Below, piece by piece: positions 26,293 through 34,382 of a DNA stretch of 64,000 nucleotides. The notes beneath the pieces were generated by a model. The model was not told the origin of the DNA and searched no databases. It saw only the letters and a list, made by a program, of their open reading frames with translations. The stretch covers positions 1,240,001 through 1,304,000 of the forward strand of contig NZ_FOQV01000001.1 in NCBI RefSeq assembly GCF_900113835.1. The letters run 5' to 3'. Positions within the stretch are counted from its first letter, which is position 1, and each line of letters begins with the position of its first letter. The stretch comes from Allobosea sp. OK403. GTDB taxonomy: Bacteria > Pseudomonadota > Alphaproteobacteria > Rhizobiales > Beijerinckiaceae. A program made the position numbers and the translations under genes.

Positions 26293-27066
26293 ATGGATCG
26301 ACGACAGCTCGGAAACGCCCTGGTCACGGGCGCCGGCCGCGGCATCGGCCGCGCCATCGCGCTCGCCCTGTCAGACGCCGGATTCAACATCATCGCCAAC
26401 GACTTGGCCGAATCCGATGACCTGCCCGCCACCATCGCCGCGATCGAGGCGCGCGGCGGCAAGGCCGTGGCACTGCCAGGCGACATCAGCGACCTCTCCA
26501 GCCAGCAAGCCCTGGTCGATGAGGCCTGGGCCGCCTTCGGCGGCCTGCATTGCCTCGTCAACAATGCCGGCATCTCCGTCGCCAGGCGCGATGACATCCT
26601 GAAGGTCACGCCTGAGAGCTATGACCGCCTGATGGAGGTCAATCTGCGGGGCCCGTTCTTCCTGACGCAGGCAGTGGCGCGGAAGATGGTGCAGGCGCCG
26701 TCCGAGCATTTCCGCAGCATCGTCACGATCTCCTCGATCAATGTCGAGTTCGCCTCGGCCGACCGGGCCGAGTACTGCATTTCCAAGACGGGGCTGGCGA
26801 TGATGTCGCAGCTCTTCGCGGCGCGCCTGGCCGGGGATGGCATCAATGCCTACGAGATCCGCCCCGGAATCATCCGCACCGACATGACTGCCGTGGCGAA
26901 GGAGCGTTATGACGCTCTTTTCGCAGATGGCCTCACCCCGCTCGCTCGCTGGGGCGAGCCCGAGGATATCGGCAAGGCGGCCGCGATGCTGGCCTCCGGC
27001 TCCCTGCCCTATTCGACCGGCGAGGTGGTGCGGGTCGATGGCGGCCTGGCGGTTCGCAGGCTGTGA
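26293..27066 (+). CDS. SDR family oxidoreductase (3-ketoacyl reductase-like)
   Basis: A 257-residue SDR from the ATG at 26293; a TTG at 26272 is less likely. TGAGRGIG near residue 12, NNAGIS, and EYCISKTGLA (catalytic Tyr and Lys) are clear. The inserted SSINVEFASADRAEYC and MVQAPSEHFRSIV match the subgroup annotated as 3-ketoacyl-ACP reductase in sugar gene clusters. It is the first gene of the plus-strand operon, beside MaoC. It may oxidise a 3-hydroxyacyl-CoA or a sugar-derived hydroxyl. Confidence 0.9.
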   Translation: MDRRQLGNALVTGAGRGIGRAIALALSDAGFNIIANDLAESDDLPATIAAIEARGGKAVALPGDISDLSSQQALVDEAWAAFGGLHCLVNNAGISVARRDDILKVTPESYDRLMEVNLRGPFFLTQAVARKMVQAPSEHFRSIVTISSINVEFASADRAEYCISKTGLAMMSQLFAARLAGDGINAYEIRPGIIRTDMTAVAKERYDALFADGLTPLARWGEPEDIGKAAAMLASGSLPYSTGEVVRVDGGLAVRRL

Positions 27067-27071
27067 CGGTC

Positions 27072-27554
27072 ATGAGCGGCAGAGAGCTCCCCCCGGGCGA
27101 ATACTGGTTCGAGGACCTTGATGAGGGCGATCGCTACCAGACCGGCTTCCTGGTCGTGACCGAAGCCCATATCGTCTCCTTCGCCGGCCTCTCCGGCGAT
27201 TTCTTCGACATCCACATGGATGACGACTTCGCCCGCTCGCAGGGCTTTCCGGCCCGGGTCGCCCACGGCCTGCTCGGCCTGGCGCTGACGGACGGGCTGA
27301 AGAACCGGGCCTCGGTGCGCATCATGGCCATCGCCTCGCTCGGCTGGAACTGGCGCTTCAAGGGCCCGATCTTCGCAGGCGACCGCATCGGCGCGCAAAT
27401 CCGCGTCGCCGGCAAGCGCCTGTCCAGCAAGAGGCAAGGCATCGTCACGCTGGCTTTCGAAGTGGTGAAACGCGGCGGCGAGATCGCCCAAGAGGGCGAA
27501 ACCATGCTCCTCACCCGCCTGCGCCCTCAAGTCCTGGAGCGGACACCCGCATGA
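27072..27554 (+). CDS. MaoC family hotdog-fold dehydratase
   Basis: A 160-residue MaoC-like protein. The hydratase 2 motif is in FAGLSGDFFDIHMDDDFAR followed by VAHGLLGLALTDGL, which provide the catalytic Asp/His pair. The ATG at 27072 is preferred, although a GTG at 27063 overlapping the SDR stop would couple them. MaoC enzymes hydrate (R)-specific enoyl-CoAs. Together with the CoA-transferase, enoyl-CoA hydratase and SDR on the other side of the operator, it suggests an acyl-CoA stage in this pathway. Confidence 0.9.
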   Translation: MSGRELPPGEYWFEDLDEGDRYQTGFLVVTEAHIVSFAGLSGDFFDIHMDDDFARSQGFPARVAHGLLGLALTDGLKNRASVRIMAIASLGWNWRFKGPIFAGDRIGAQIRVAGKRLSSKRQGIVTLAFEVVKRGGEIAQEGETMLLTRLRPQVLERTPA

Positions 27555-28714
27555 TCACGCTCGCCCTGCCCCGCAGCGACCGCTCGCTGGAACACTTCGC
27601 TTTGCCCGATCCCGTCCGCTGGGATACCGCCCGTCCCGGCGAGACGCTGGCGCGCGCCATCCTGTCGGCCGCCCATGTCGTTGCCGATCCGCTGGCCGAT
27701 ATCGCGCCGATGCGCGACATCGCGATCGATTTCGACGCGACCCAGCGCTTCCGCGAGTATCTCTGGGATCTCGGCCTCGGCGTCGCCGAGGCGATGGATA
27801 CCGCCCAGCGCGGCATGGGGCTCGACTGGCCTTCCGCGAAAATCCTGATCCGCAACACCCTCGCCAGCGCCCGCCAGCGGCCCGGCGCGGTGGTCTTCTC
27901 AGGCGTCGGCACCGAGCAGCTCGCGCCGCAGGACGCGACGATCGAGAGCGTCATCGCCGCCTATCTCGAGCAGTTGTCCTATGTCCAGGGCCTCGGCGGG
28001 CGTGTCATCCTGATGGCGAGCAGAGCGCTGGCGCGGGCGGCGCGATCCCCCACCGATTATGCCCGCGTCTATGCCCGCGTCCTCTCCGAGGCCGACCAGC
28101 CGGTGATCCTGCACTGGCTCGGCGAGATGTTCGATCCTGCGCTTGCCGGCTATTGGGGCGGCAATGATATCGATGCCGCAATGGATTCCTGCCTCGGCAT
28201 GATCGCCGACAATGCCGGCAGGATCGCCGGCATCAAGATCTCGCTCCTCGACAAGGAGCTCGAGATCGCGATGCGCCGCCGCCTTCCCGAGGGCGTCGCG
28301 ATGTATACCGGCGACGATTTCAACTATCCCGAACTGATCGCCGGCGACGCCAAGGGCTTCAGCCACGCCTTGCTCGGCATCTTCGATCCGATCGCACCCA
28401 TCGCGTCGGCCGCCCTCAAGGCCTTGACGCAAGGCGGCGCCGCGCCCTTCCGGGACATCCTCGACCCAACCGTGGCGCTGTCGCGCGAATTGTTCCAGGC
28501 GCCGACGCAGTACTACAAGACCGGCGTCGTCCTGCTCGCCTATCTCGGCGGCCATCAGGAGCATTTCACCATGCTCGGCGCCCAGCAGGGCGCCCGCTCG
28601 GTGCTGCATCTCTCCCGCGTCTTCCGTCACGCCGCGACTCTGGGGCTGTTCCTAGACCCCGACCGGGCAGCGCAGCGGATGCGGCATGTCCTCGCCCTAC
28701 ACGGCATCGCCTGA
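27551..28714 (+). CDS. DUF993 family dihydrodipicolinate-synthase-like protein
   Basis: A 387-residue TIM-barrel protein of the DUF993 group, annotated as dihydrodipicolinate synthase-like. Visible features are GTEQLAPQDATIESVIAAYLEQ, YVQGLGGRVILMASRALARAA, and LHWLGEMFDPALAGYWGG. Lys in IAGIKISLLD is at the position where class I aldolases of this superfamily form a Schiff base. The start overlaps the MaoC stop (ATGA). No biochemical function is established for the family; a retro-aldol cleavage of a sugar-like acid is inferred from fold and context. Confidence 0.85.
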   Translation: MITLALPRSDRSLEHFALPDPVRWDTARPGETLARAILSAAHVVADPLADIAPMRDIAIDFDATQRFREYLWDLGLGVAEAMDTAQRGMGLDWPSAKILIRNTLASARQRPGAVVFSGVGTEQLAPQDATIESVIAAYLEQLSYVQGLGGRVILMASRALARAARSPTDYARVYARVLSEADQPVILHWLGEMFDPALAGYWGGNDIDAAMDSCLGMIADNAGRIAGIKISLLDKELEIAMRRRLPEGVAMYTGDDFNYPELIAGDAKGFSHALLGIFDPIAPIASAALKALTQGGAAPFRDILDPTVALSRELFQAPTQYYKTGVVLLAYLGGHQEHFTMLGAQQGARSVLHLSRVFRHAATLGLFLDPDRAAQRMRHVLALHGIA

Positions 28715-28782
28715 GCCCGCGGCTTGACGGGTCGGTCCACCGCGATCAGATCATCCATCCAGAGGCAGAAACAGACGAATCC

Positions 28783-29862
28783 GTGGCAGATTTCGAGCAT
28801 CGCAAGACGCAATCGCAAGTGAACCCGCGGCCCACTCTGGTGGATATCGCGAACGCGACCGGCGTCTCGAAGGCCACCGTCTCGCTCGTGCTGCGCAACA
28901 GCCCGACCATCCCCAAGCGCACTCATGAGCGCGTGCTCGAAGCGGCGAAAAACCTCGGCTATGTCTATAACCGCGGCGCCGCGGGCCTGCGCTCGACAGA
29001 GTCCCGCCTGATCGCCATGGCGGTCAATGATCTGATCAACCCTTATTTCGCCGAGATCGTTGCGGCGATGGAAGACGCGCTGACGGAGCAGAACCGCATC
29101 GTCTTGATGTCGAACACCGCCGAATCCGTCGCGCGCCAGAGCGCCTTTGTCTCGGCTGTGCGCGAATACAATGTGGCGGGCCTGCTTGTCGTACCCGCCA
29201 TGGGCACGGATGCGGCCTTCGTCGACCTGCTCCGATCCTGGCGTTTGCCTTGCGTGATGGTCTCGCGCTCGGTTCCGGGAGCCGACGTCGATCTCGTCCA
29301 GGCCAATCACCGCGCCGGCATGATCGAGGCCACAAGGCACCTGATCGAGCTCGGCCACCGCCGGATCGGCATGATCGGCCTCAACGAGAACATCTCGACC
29401 GGCCGCGAACGGTTCGAGGGCTACCGGCAAGCCCTGTTCGATGCCGGGATCGCACTCGAACCGCGCCTCGTGCTCTCCGGCCCGGCGACGCGCGACACCG
29501 GCATGGCGCATGTTCTGACCCTGCTCGATCTGCCTGAGCCACCGACGGCGGTCGTCTGCTTCAACGATGTCGTCGCTTTCGGCGCCATGCTCGGCCTGCG
29601 CTCGCGCGAATTGACACCGGGACGCGATTTCTCCGTCATCGGCTTCGACGACATCGCCGAGGCGACCTTATGGCGCCCAGCACTCACCACCGTCGCGGTC
29701 GCACGGCGGACCGTGGGCCGGACCGCCGCCCAGTTGCTGCTGCGCCGGATCGAGGCTTTCGACGCACCGGTCGAAACCGTCCTGCTGCCCACCGAGCTCG
29801 TGATCCGCGACACGACCGGCGTGCCGCCCGCTCTGCATCCGCGCAGGAAGGCGCTGGTCTAG
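28783..29862 (+). CDS. LacI family transcriptional regulator
   Basis: A 359-residue regulator starting with GTG at 28783. The N-terminal helix-turn-helix (about 17-65) reads TLVDIANATGVSKATVSLVL, and the hinge helix follows. The remainder is a periplasmic-binding-protein-like sensor (MAVNDLINPYFAEIVAAMED; FSVIGFDDIAEATLW). It probably senses the pathway sugar or intermediate and represses the divergent operons through the dyad at 26223-26240. It lies inside the plus-strand operon, 68 bp after DUF993. Confidence 0.93.
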   Translation: MADFEHRKTQSQVNPRPTLVDIANATGVSKATVSLVLRNSPTIPKRTHERVLEAAKNLGYVYNRGAAGLRSTESRLIAMAVNDLINPYFAEIVAAMEDALTEQNRIVLMSNTAESVARQSAFVSAVREYNVAGLLVVPAMGTDAAFVDLLRSWRLPCVMVSRSVPGADVDLVQANHRAGMIEATRHLIELGHRRIGMIGLNENISTGRERFEGYRQALFDAGIALEPRLVLSGPATRDTGMAHVLTLLDLPEPPTAVVCFNDVVAFGAMLGLRSRELTPGRDFSVIGFDDIAEATLWRPALTTVAVARRTVGRTAAQLLLRRIEAFDAPVETVLLPTELVIRDTTGVPPALHPRRKALV

Positions 29863-30027
29863 CGTATCTTTTGGCTCGGACCCATGTCGTCATTTCGCCC
29901 CTCCAGGCCGCCCTGGAATGCCGATCTGGTTCCGAGCCCAAACAGCAGTCTCGCGCCGGACAGTGACCAAGCTCCGCGAATCCTGCTACCCCGCCTTCCC
30001 ACCTCACAGCTTGAGATCTTGACCGCC

Positions 30028-30999
30028 ATGCCGCAGGCCACACTCTCGATCGGGATCATCGGCGCCGGAATCATGGGCGAGCGCTTGCTGCGCGCGATCC
30101 TCGAACAGGCGCCCGACAGCCTGCGGGTCAGCGGCATCTGGGACCCCGCGCCCGCCGCCATGGCACGCATCGCCACCGCCTTCCCCACCGTTCCCCAGTT
30201 GGCCAACGCCGCCGCGGTCATCGCGGCCAGCGACTGCGTCTACATCGCCTCGCCGCCCGCCTCGCATCTCGACCATGCCCGCGCCGCGCTGGCCGCCGGC
30301 AAAAGCGTCTTCGCGGAGAAGCCGCTTGCAGTCGATGTCACGGATGCGCGCGCCTTCGTCGCCAGCGCCGGCGAGCGCGGCGCGGTCAACTTCCCCTTTG
30401 CCTCCTCGCTCGCCGTCGCAACACTGCAAGACTGGGTCGCGCAAGGCGAGATCGGCACGGTCTCGCGCATCACGATCGAAGTCGCCTTCGCGACCTGGCC
30501 GCGCTCCTGGCAGGCCGACGCCGCAGCCTGGCTCGACAAGCCGGCGCAGGGTGGCTTCACCCGCGAGGTCGTGTCGCATTTCCTGTTCCTCAGCCGCCGG
30601 CTGCTTGGCCCGCTGCATGGGCTTTCGGCCAGCGTGAGCTTCCCGGAAACCGGCAAGGCGGAACGCGCGATCGAGGCCCGGCTTTTCGCCGGCGAAGTGC
30701 CGGTCGTGCTCAAGGGCAGCGTCGGCACGACCCCGAAGGACGATCACAACATCTGGATGCTGGAAGGCGACAAGGGCGCGGTCCGGCTCTGCGACTGGTC
30801 GATCGCCGAACGCCGCCTGCCCGATGGCAATTGGCAGCGCGCTCCTGGCACGATGTCGAACGAGCAGGCCCGCCCGCTCGCCCTGAAGCGCCAGCTCGAA
30901 GGCGTCGTGCGCCTGACCCAGGGCCAGCCGCATCACCTGGCGACGCTGACCGAGGCGCTGAACGTCCAGGAGATCGTCGAGGGCATTCTCGCGAGCTAG
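30028..30999 (+). CDS. Gfo/Idh/MocA family oxidoreductase
   Basis: A 323-residue NAD(P)-dependent dehydrogenase. From the ATG at 30028 the Rossmann motif IGIIGAGIMGERLL begins at about residue 8; the frame upstream to 29884 is unconvincing. The EKP motif (VFAEKPLAVD) gives the catalytic Lys. The C-terminal domain has GGFTREVVSHFLFL. These enzymes oxidise ring hydroxyls of sugars and inositols. It completes the DUF993/LacI operon after a 165-bp gap. Confidence 0.9.
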   Translation: MPQATLSIGIIGAGIMGERLLRAILEQAPDSLRVSGIWDPAPAAMARIATAFPTVPQLANAAAVIAASDCVYIASPPASHLDHARAALAAGKSVFAEKPLAVDVTDARAFVASAGERGAVNFPFASSLAVATLQDWVAQGEIGTVSRITIEVAFATWPRSWQADAAAWLDKPAQGGFTREVVSHFLFLSRRLLGPLHGLSASVSFPETGKAERAIEARLFAGEVPVVLKGSVGTTPKDDHNIWMLEGDKGAVRLCDWSIAERRLPDGNWQRAPGTMSNEQARPLALKRQLEGVVRLTQGQPHHLATLTEALNVQEIVEGILAS

Positions 31000-31000
31000 G

Positions 31001-31210
31001 ACGTTTTCGAGCGAAGTGGGAGCCGAACGACGCCGCTCGCCTTGCTCCCTGAATGCTGAACCACGCCGTCATTCCGGGGTTTGGCGGAGCCAAGAGCCCG
31101 GAACCCAGAACCGATGAAGGTGGAAGGAAGCGCTGGACATCAGAGCTTCGGCACCAAAACGCATCGGTTCTAGGTTCCGGGCTCAGGCCTTCGGCCTGCC
31201 CCGGAATGAC
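31001..31210. repeat. Partial family A repeat plus diverged long inverted repeat
   Basis: ACGTTTTCGAGCGAAGTGGG (31001-31020) is the left half of family A. From 31067 to 31210 CGTCATTCCGGGG and CCCCGGAATGAC form the outer arms, with inner arms CCCGGAACC/GGTTCCGGG. The 31000-31238 gap holds nothing else. Confidence 0.7.
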
Positions 31211-31238
31211 CTGTGGTTCTGTCCGGAAGCAACAGGCT

Positions 31239-31601
31239 TTAAGCGATCGCCAGCTTCATCCGCTGCGCCACTGCCTCCAGCCTCTTGTCGCGCGTCCATA
31301 ATCGCGCATCCCCCATCAGTCGCGTCGAGGCGATGAGATGGGCATCGACATGACCGATACCGATTCCGGCCAATCCCTCACGCTCGATCAACAGCAGAAG
31401 CTCGGCATGCGTCGCGACCGCCGCCTGCGGCAAGCCCTGCAACGCCTCGATGACGAGCGAACGTTGACGCAGCGTACCGAGTGCGATCTCGGCAGTCACG
31501 AACGGGTGGCCCAGAACCTGGCCGGCCTCGAGCAAGGCGCCGAGCTTCGCATCGGCCCCGCGGAAATGATCGATCCAGACGGAGCTATCGACCAGGATCA
31601 C
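31239..31601 (-). CDS. vapC: VapC family PIN-domain toxin
   Basis: A 120-residue PIN ribonuclease. The four acidic active-site residues are visible: Asp5 in ILVDSSVWID, Glu38 in TAEIALG, Asp86 in GIGHVDAHLI and Asp105 in WTRDKRLE. VapC toxins cleave tRNA or rRNA when freed from VapB. The start overlaps the antitoxin stop by 4 bp (ATGA), the standard order. It may be active because no key residue is lost. The RNA target is not known. Confidence 0.93.
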   Translation of the reverse strand: MILVDSSVWIDHFRGADAKLGALLEAGQVLGHPFVTAEIALGTLRQRSLVIEALQGLPQAAVATHAELLLLIEREGLAGIGIGHVDAHLIASTRLMGDARLWTRDKRLEAVAQRMKLAIA

Positions 31602-31795
31602 GCGGCGTCGGGCCGCCGGCGCGGCGCGGCTTCAGCCGCCGCGTCCGATCCGCCAAGTCGCGCAAGCCGCTTAGCACTTTCACGCTCGATCAGCGCCGTC
31701 AGCGCCTCGCGGAGCAGCGCGCTGCGCTCGTGCAGGCCCGTATAGGCTTGCGCCTTGGCGAGCAATTCGTCGTCCAGCGCCACGGTCGTCCGCAT
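31598..31795 (-). CDS. vapB: VapB family antitoxin
   Basis: A 65-residue protein with an N-terminal ribbon-helix-helix (MRTTVALDDELLAKAQAYTG) that binds its own operator. The C-terminal part (LLREALTALIERESAKRLARLGG) is the toxin-wrapping helix, followed by a basic Ala/Arg tail. It matches the VapB type that starts with an RTTV-type strand. It precedes vapC with a 4-bp overlap, so the two are coupled. Confidence 0.92.
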   Translation of the reverse strand: MRTTVALDDELLAKAQAYTGLHERSALLREALTALIERESAKRLARLGGSDAAAEAAPRRRPDAA

Positions 31796-31865
31796 CAGAT
31801 GCTCTCCTTGCAGGCATCAAGATTAGCATCAATCGATGCGCCTTTCCATGCCGGAGCGAAACGGC

Positions 31866-31893
31866 ATCCAAGTCGGAAACATCCGACTTGGAT
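31866..31893. repeat. 11-bp stem-loop with AAGTCGG/CCGACTT core
   Basis: ATCCAAGTCGG pairs with CCGACTTGGAT across 6 bases. The same AAGTCGG-N6-CCGACTT core is at 42825-42848, both beside GGAGAAGG-type repeat sequence. Confidence 0.6.
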
Positions 31894-32050
31894 TAGAGAG
31901 GGTTCCCCGCGCCTGCTGGGCTTCGGGCTGCGCAACCTTCCCCTCTCGCGGAGAAGGAAAGCGACCTTCCCCAACGCGAACCCGGCATTGAGTCACCCCG
32001 GAAAGGTCGATACGGTCCCGCTCCCAAATATGCGAACAGGAGAAGCGGCG

Positions 32051-33127
32051 ATGGCCTGGGCTCGACTGGCTGGTGTGGCGATGGCGTTGATGGCCTTGTC
32101 CAGCGCGGCCCATGCGGATGCGACGATCCCGATCAAGGACATCGCCGGCGTGAAGGATAACCCCATGCTGAAGCGCTATGAGGGTTCCTTCATCGTCAGC
32201 GGCGCGAGCTCGGCCTTCACCGATTTCAAGGTTCCGCTCTCCAAGCTGGAGCAGACAGACAAGCGCGACACGATGAACAATGTCCTGTTCGCGCCCAAGC
32301 AAGAGCAGGAGGTCGAAGGCGCCTTCACCCGCCTGGTCTATGTCACGCCCGCCAATCGCTCGCCATTGGAGGTGCTGCGCAACTACCAGGACGAGATCGA
32401 GGCGGCCGGCGGCTCGGTACTGTTTGCCTGCAAGACCGAGGGCTGCGGCGGCGCGCACACCCGCGCGTCGAGCGGCGGCGGCGGCGAATCCAGCCTGATG
32501 ATGTATTTCTTCCACGAGGCCGACATCAAGGATGGCAGCTTCTCGAACGGCGCCTGCGCCGTCACCGGCACGATCAGCGACCAGCGCTTCTTTGCGGCAA
32601 AGCTGCCGCGCCCCGGCGGCGAGGCCTATGTCACGGTCCAGACCTATCAACTCGGCGACAACACCTACTGCGCGGCGCTGACCGGCCGTACGGTTGCTGT
32701 GGTCCATATCGTCGAGCCTCGATCGCGCGAGAAGAAGATGACCGAGGTGAAGGCGCAGGAAATGGCGCGCTCCCTGGGCTCGACCGGCAAGATCGCGCTC
32801 TACGGTATTCTGTTCGACACCAACAAGACCGAGATCAAGCCGGAATCGGCCGCGACCCTGCAGGAGATCGCGACGCTGATGAAGTCGGATGCGAAGCTCG
32901 CCGTCATCGTCGTCGGCCACACCGACAATCAAGGCGGCTACGACTACAATGTCGATCTCTCGCGTCGCCGCGCCGACGCCGTGATCAAGGCGCTGGCCGC
33001 CGACTACAAGCTCGACGCCAAGCGCTTCCGCGCAGCGGGCGTCGGCATGGTCGCTCCCGTTGCCAGCAACGACGCCGAAGAGGGCCGCAGCCAGAACCGC
33101 CGCGTCGAGCTGGTGAAGCTGAACTGA
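32051..33127 (+). CDS. OmpA family protein
   Basis: A 358-residue envelope protein from the ATG at 32051, preceded by AGGAGAAG; a much longer frame back to 31481 would run through vapB and repeat DNA. A signal peptide (AMALMALSSAAHADA) is followed by a domain with GVKDNPMLKRYEGSFIV and Cys residues (FACKTEGCGG), resembling DUF4892-OmpA proteins. The C-terminal OmpA-like domain (about 245-358) has the peptidoglycan-binding pattern VVGHTDNQGGYDYNVDLSRRRA and GRSQNRRVEL. It probably links outer membrane to peptidoglycan. Confidence 0.88.
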   Translation: MAWARLAGVAMALMALSSAAHADATIPIKDIAGVKDNPMLKRYEGSFIVSGASSAFTDFKVPLSKLEQTDKRDTMNNVLFAPKQEQEVEGAFTRLVYVTPANRSPLEVLRNYQDEIEAAGGSVLFACKTEGCGGAHTRASSGGGGESSLMMYFFHEADIKDGSFSNGACAVTGTISDQRFFAAKLPRPGGEAYVTVQTYQLGDNTYCAALTGRTVAVVHIVEPRSREKKMTEVKAQEMARSLGSTGKIALYGILFDTNKTEIKPESAATLQEIATLMKSDAKLAVIVVGHTDNQGGYDYNVDLSRRRADAVIKALAADYKLDAKRFRAAGVGMVAPVASNDAEEGRSQNRRVELVKLN

Positions 33128-33133
33128 GGCCCG

Positions 33134-33184
33134 GAGCGTTTTCGAGCGAAGCGGCACCGGTTCGCGTAAAATCGCGTAAAATCA
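33134..33184. repeat. Family A intergenic repeat
   Basis: GAGCGTTTTCGAGCGAAGCG, then GCACCGGTTCGCGTAAAATCGCGTAAAATC. The right arm is altered compared with 15301 and 43411. It directly follows the OmpA-family gene. Confidence 0.7.
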
Positions 33185-33337
33185 AAGGATTAGCGGCGTT
33201 AGATCATTGCAATTGGCGTTGCAAAACTCGGCAACGCACACGTCCTCGAGACGATTTTCCAAAAAATTTTCTACGGCGCGATCCGTTTTCACCCTTCGGA
33301 TCGTCCTTGGTGTGTCCGCAACAGAAGGAGACGCGCC

Positions 33338-33649
33338 ATGTCCGACGAGTCCGTTATTTTGATCAATCTGCTGAGGGTCAAACCCGGGAAGCAGGATGCA
33401 CTGATCGCGCTCTTGAAGCAGAACACCGACACGGTGATCCGCACGCTCCACGGCTGGAAGACGACCCGGCTGATCGCGGCGAAGGACGGCGCCAGCGTCG
33501 TCATCTACTCCGAGTGGGAAACACCCGTAGACGTCGAAGCCATGCGCAGCGACCCGCGCATGCAAGCCTATTTCCCGAAGATCATTGAGCTCGCGAGCTT
33601 GGACTCAATCGTGGGCTCGGCGGTGTTGAGCGAATGCTGGCGCGGCTGA
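33338..33649 (+). CDS. Antibiotic biosynthesis monooxygenase (ABM) domain protein
   Basis: A 103-residue dimeric alpha-beta barrel protein. Typical blocks are LINLLRVKPGKQDALIALL, a Trp in HGWKTTRL, and IYSEWETPVDVEAMRSDPRM. ABM proteins include small quinone monooxygenases and signal-degrading or heme enzymes, often unassigned. An AAGGAG ribosome site precedes the ATG. The next gene, 47 bp on, has an EthD domain of the same barrel superfamily, so the two are likely a pair. Substrate unknown. Confidence 0.88.
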   Translation: MSDESVILINLLRVKPGKQDALIALLKQNTDTVIRTLHGWKTTRLIAAKDGASVVIYSEWETPVDVEAMRSDPRMQAYFPKIIELASLDSIVGSAVLSECWRG

Positions 33650-33696
33650 ACACACAGATACGTTTGCATCACCCGGATAACAACGGAGAAGCCGCC

Positions 33697-34011
33697 ATGG
33701 CTCAGATGGTCGTGATTTACCGAACACCCAGGAACGTCGAGGCATTCGACCGACATTACTTCGAAATCCATGTGCCCCTCGCCAAGATGATTCCGGGACT
33801 GAGGAAATACGAGGTCAGCGATGGCCCGATCGCAATGCCGGTCGGAAAATCCGACGTGCATCGAATTGGAACGCTGCATTTCGATGACCTTGCTGCGATC
33901 GAAAAGGCGTTCGCAAGTCTGGAGGGACAGGTGGCCGGGGCGGATCGCAGACTTTTTGCGCCCGATGACTCGGGTGTTCAAATGTTCCTCTTCGAGAACA
34001 GGGAAATTTGA
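33697..34011 (+). CDS. EthD domain protein
   Basis: A 104-residue EthD-family protein from the ATG at 33697 with GGAGAAG upstream; the start at 33634 is possible but adds an atypical leader. The block VVIYRTPRNVEAFDRHYFEIHVPLAKMIPGLRKYEV is the family signature (YF--HVPL). These ferredoxin-like barrels assist degradation of aromatic or ether compounds, such as in the eth gene cluster. It is cotranscribed with the ABM gene and followed by a broken hydrolase, which could have been its metabolic partner. Confidence 0.88.
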   Translation: MAQMVVIYRTPRNVEAFDRHYFEIHVPLAKMIPGLRKYEVSDGPIAMPVGKSDVHRIGTLHFDDLAAIEKAFASLEGQVAGADRRLFAPDDSGVQMFLFENREI

Positions 34012-34115
34012 GCCCATCTTTCTCGTTCGTCCCGGCCGGCGACGGAGCAAAAGGGCGGCGAAAGCCGAGCAACCGCTTGTAGTCGGCAAATGATTAAACG
34101 AAGAGAGACTCAATT

Positions 34116-34382
34116 ATGTCAGCCAGCAAAGCGCCTGAAAGATTTGGCACGGTGCCGCGCCAATACAGCCGCTGCGAACAGGATCGCTCAGTTCCGTTGA
34201 TTGGTCAGGATCACATGATTGCAACGGTTGACGGTACCGTGGGCGGCAAGACAATCACTCGCAGATTGGAAAGCAGCCACTCGCCATTCCTGTCACAACC
34301 GGCCATTCTGTCGAAGATTCTCATCGAGATTTGTATCCAGTCCCTGACAGAACAGAGCGCGGAAGCAGGTCTCGCTACATGA
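34116..34382 (+). pseudogene. Alpha/beta-hydrolase remnant (C-terminal fragment)
   Basis: The 88-residue frame has an ATG and a plausible ribosome site, but the sequence is only the end of an alpha/beta-hydrolase. RFGTVPRQYSRCEQDRSVPL is the usual Asp-containing strand region, and ESSHSPFLSQP contains the catalytic His. The nucleophile and most of the fold are missing. Homologues are about 230-260 residues. No matching N-terminus lies in the 105 bp upstream in any frame. It is either an internal deletion product or a short protein that survived by chance. Confidence 0.65.

Noticed and set aside
31481..33127. A 548-residue OmpA protein
   Set aside because: The first 190 residues run through vapB and repeat DNA; a signal peptide and ribosome site mark 32051.
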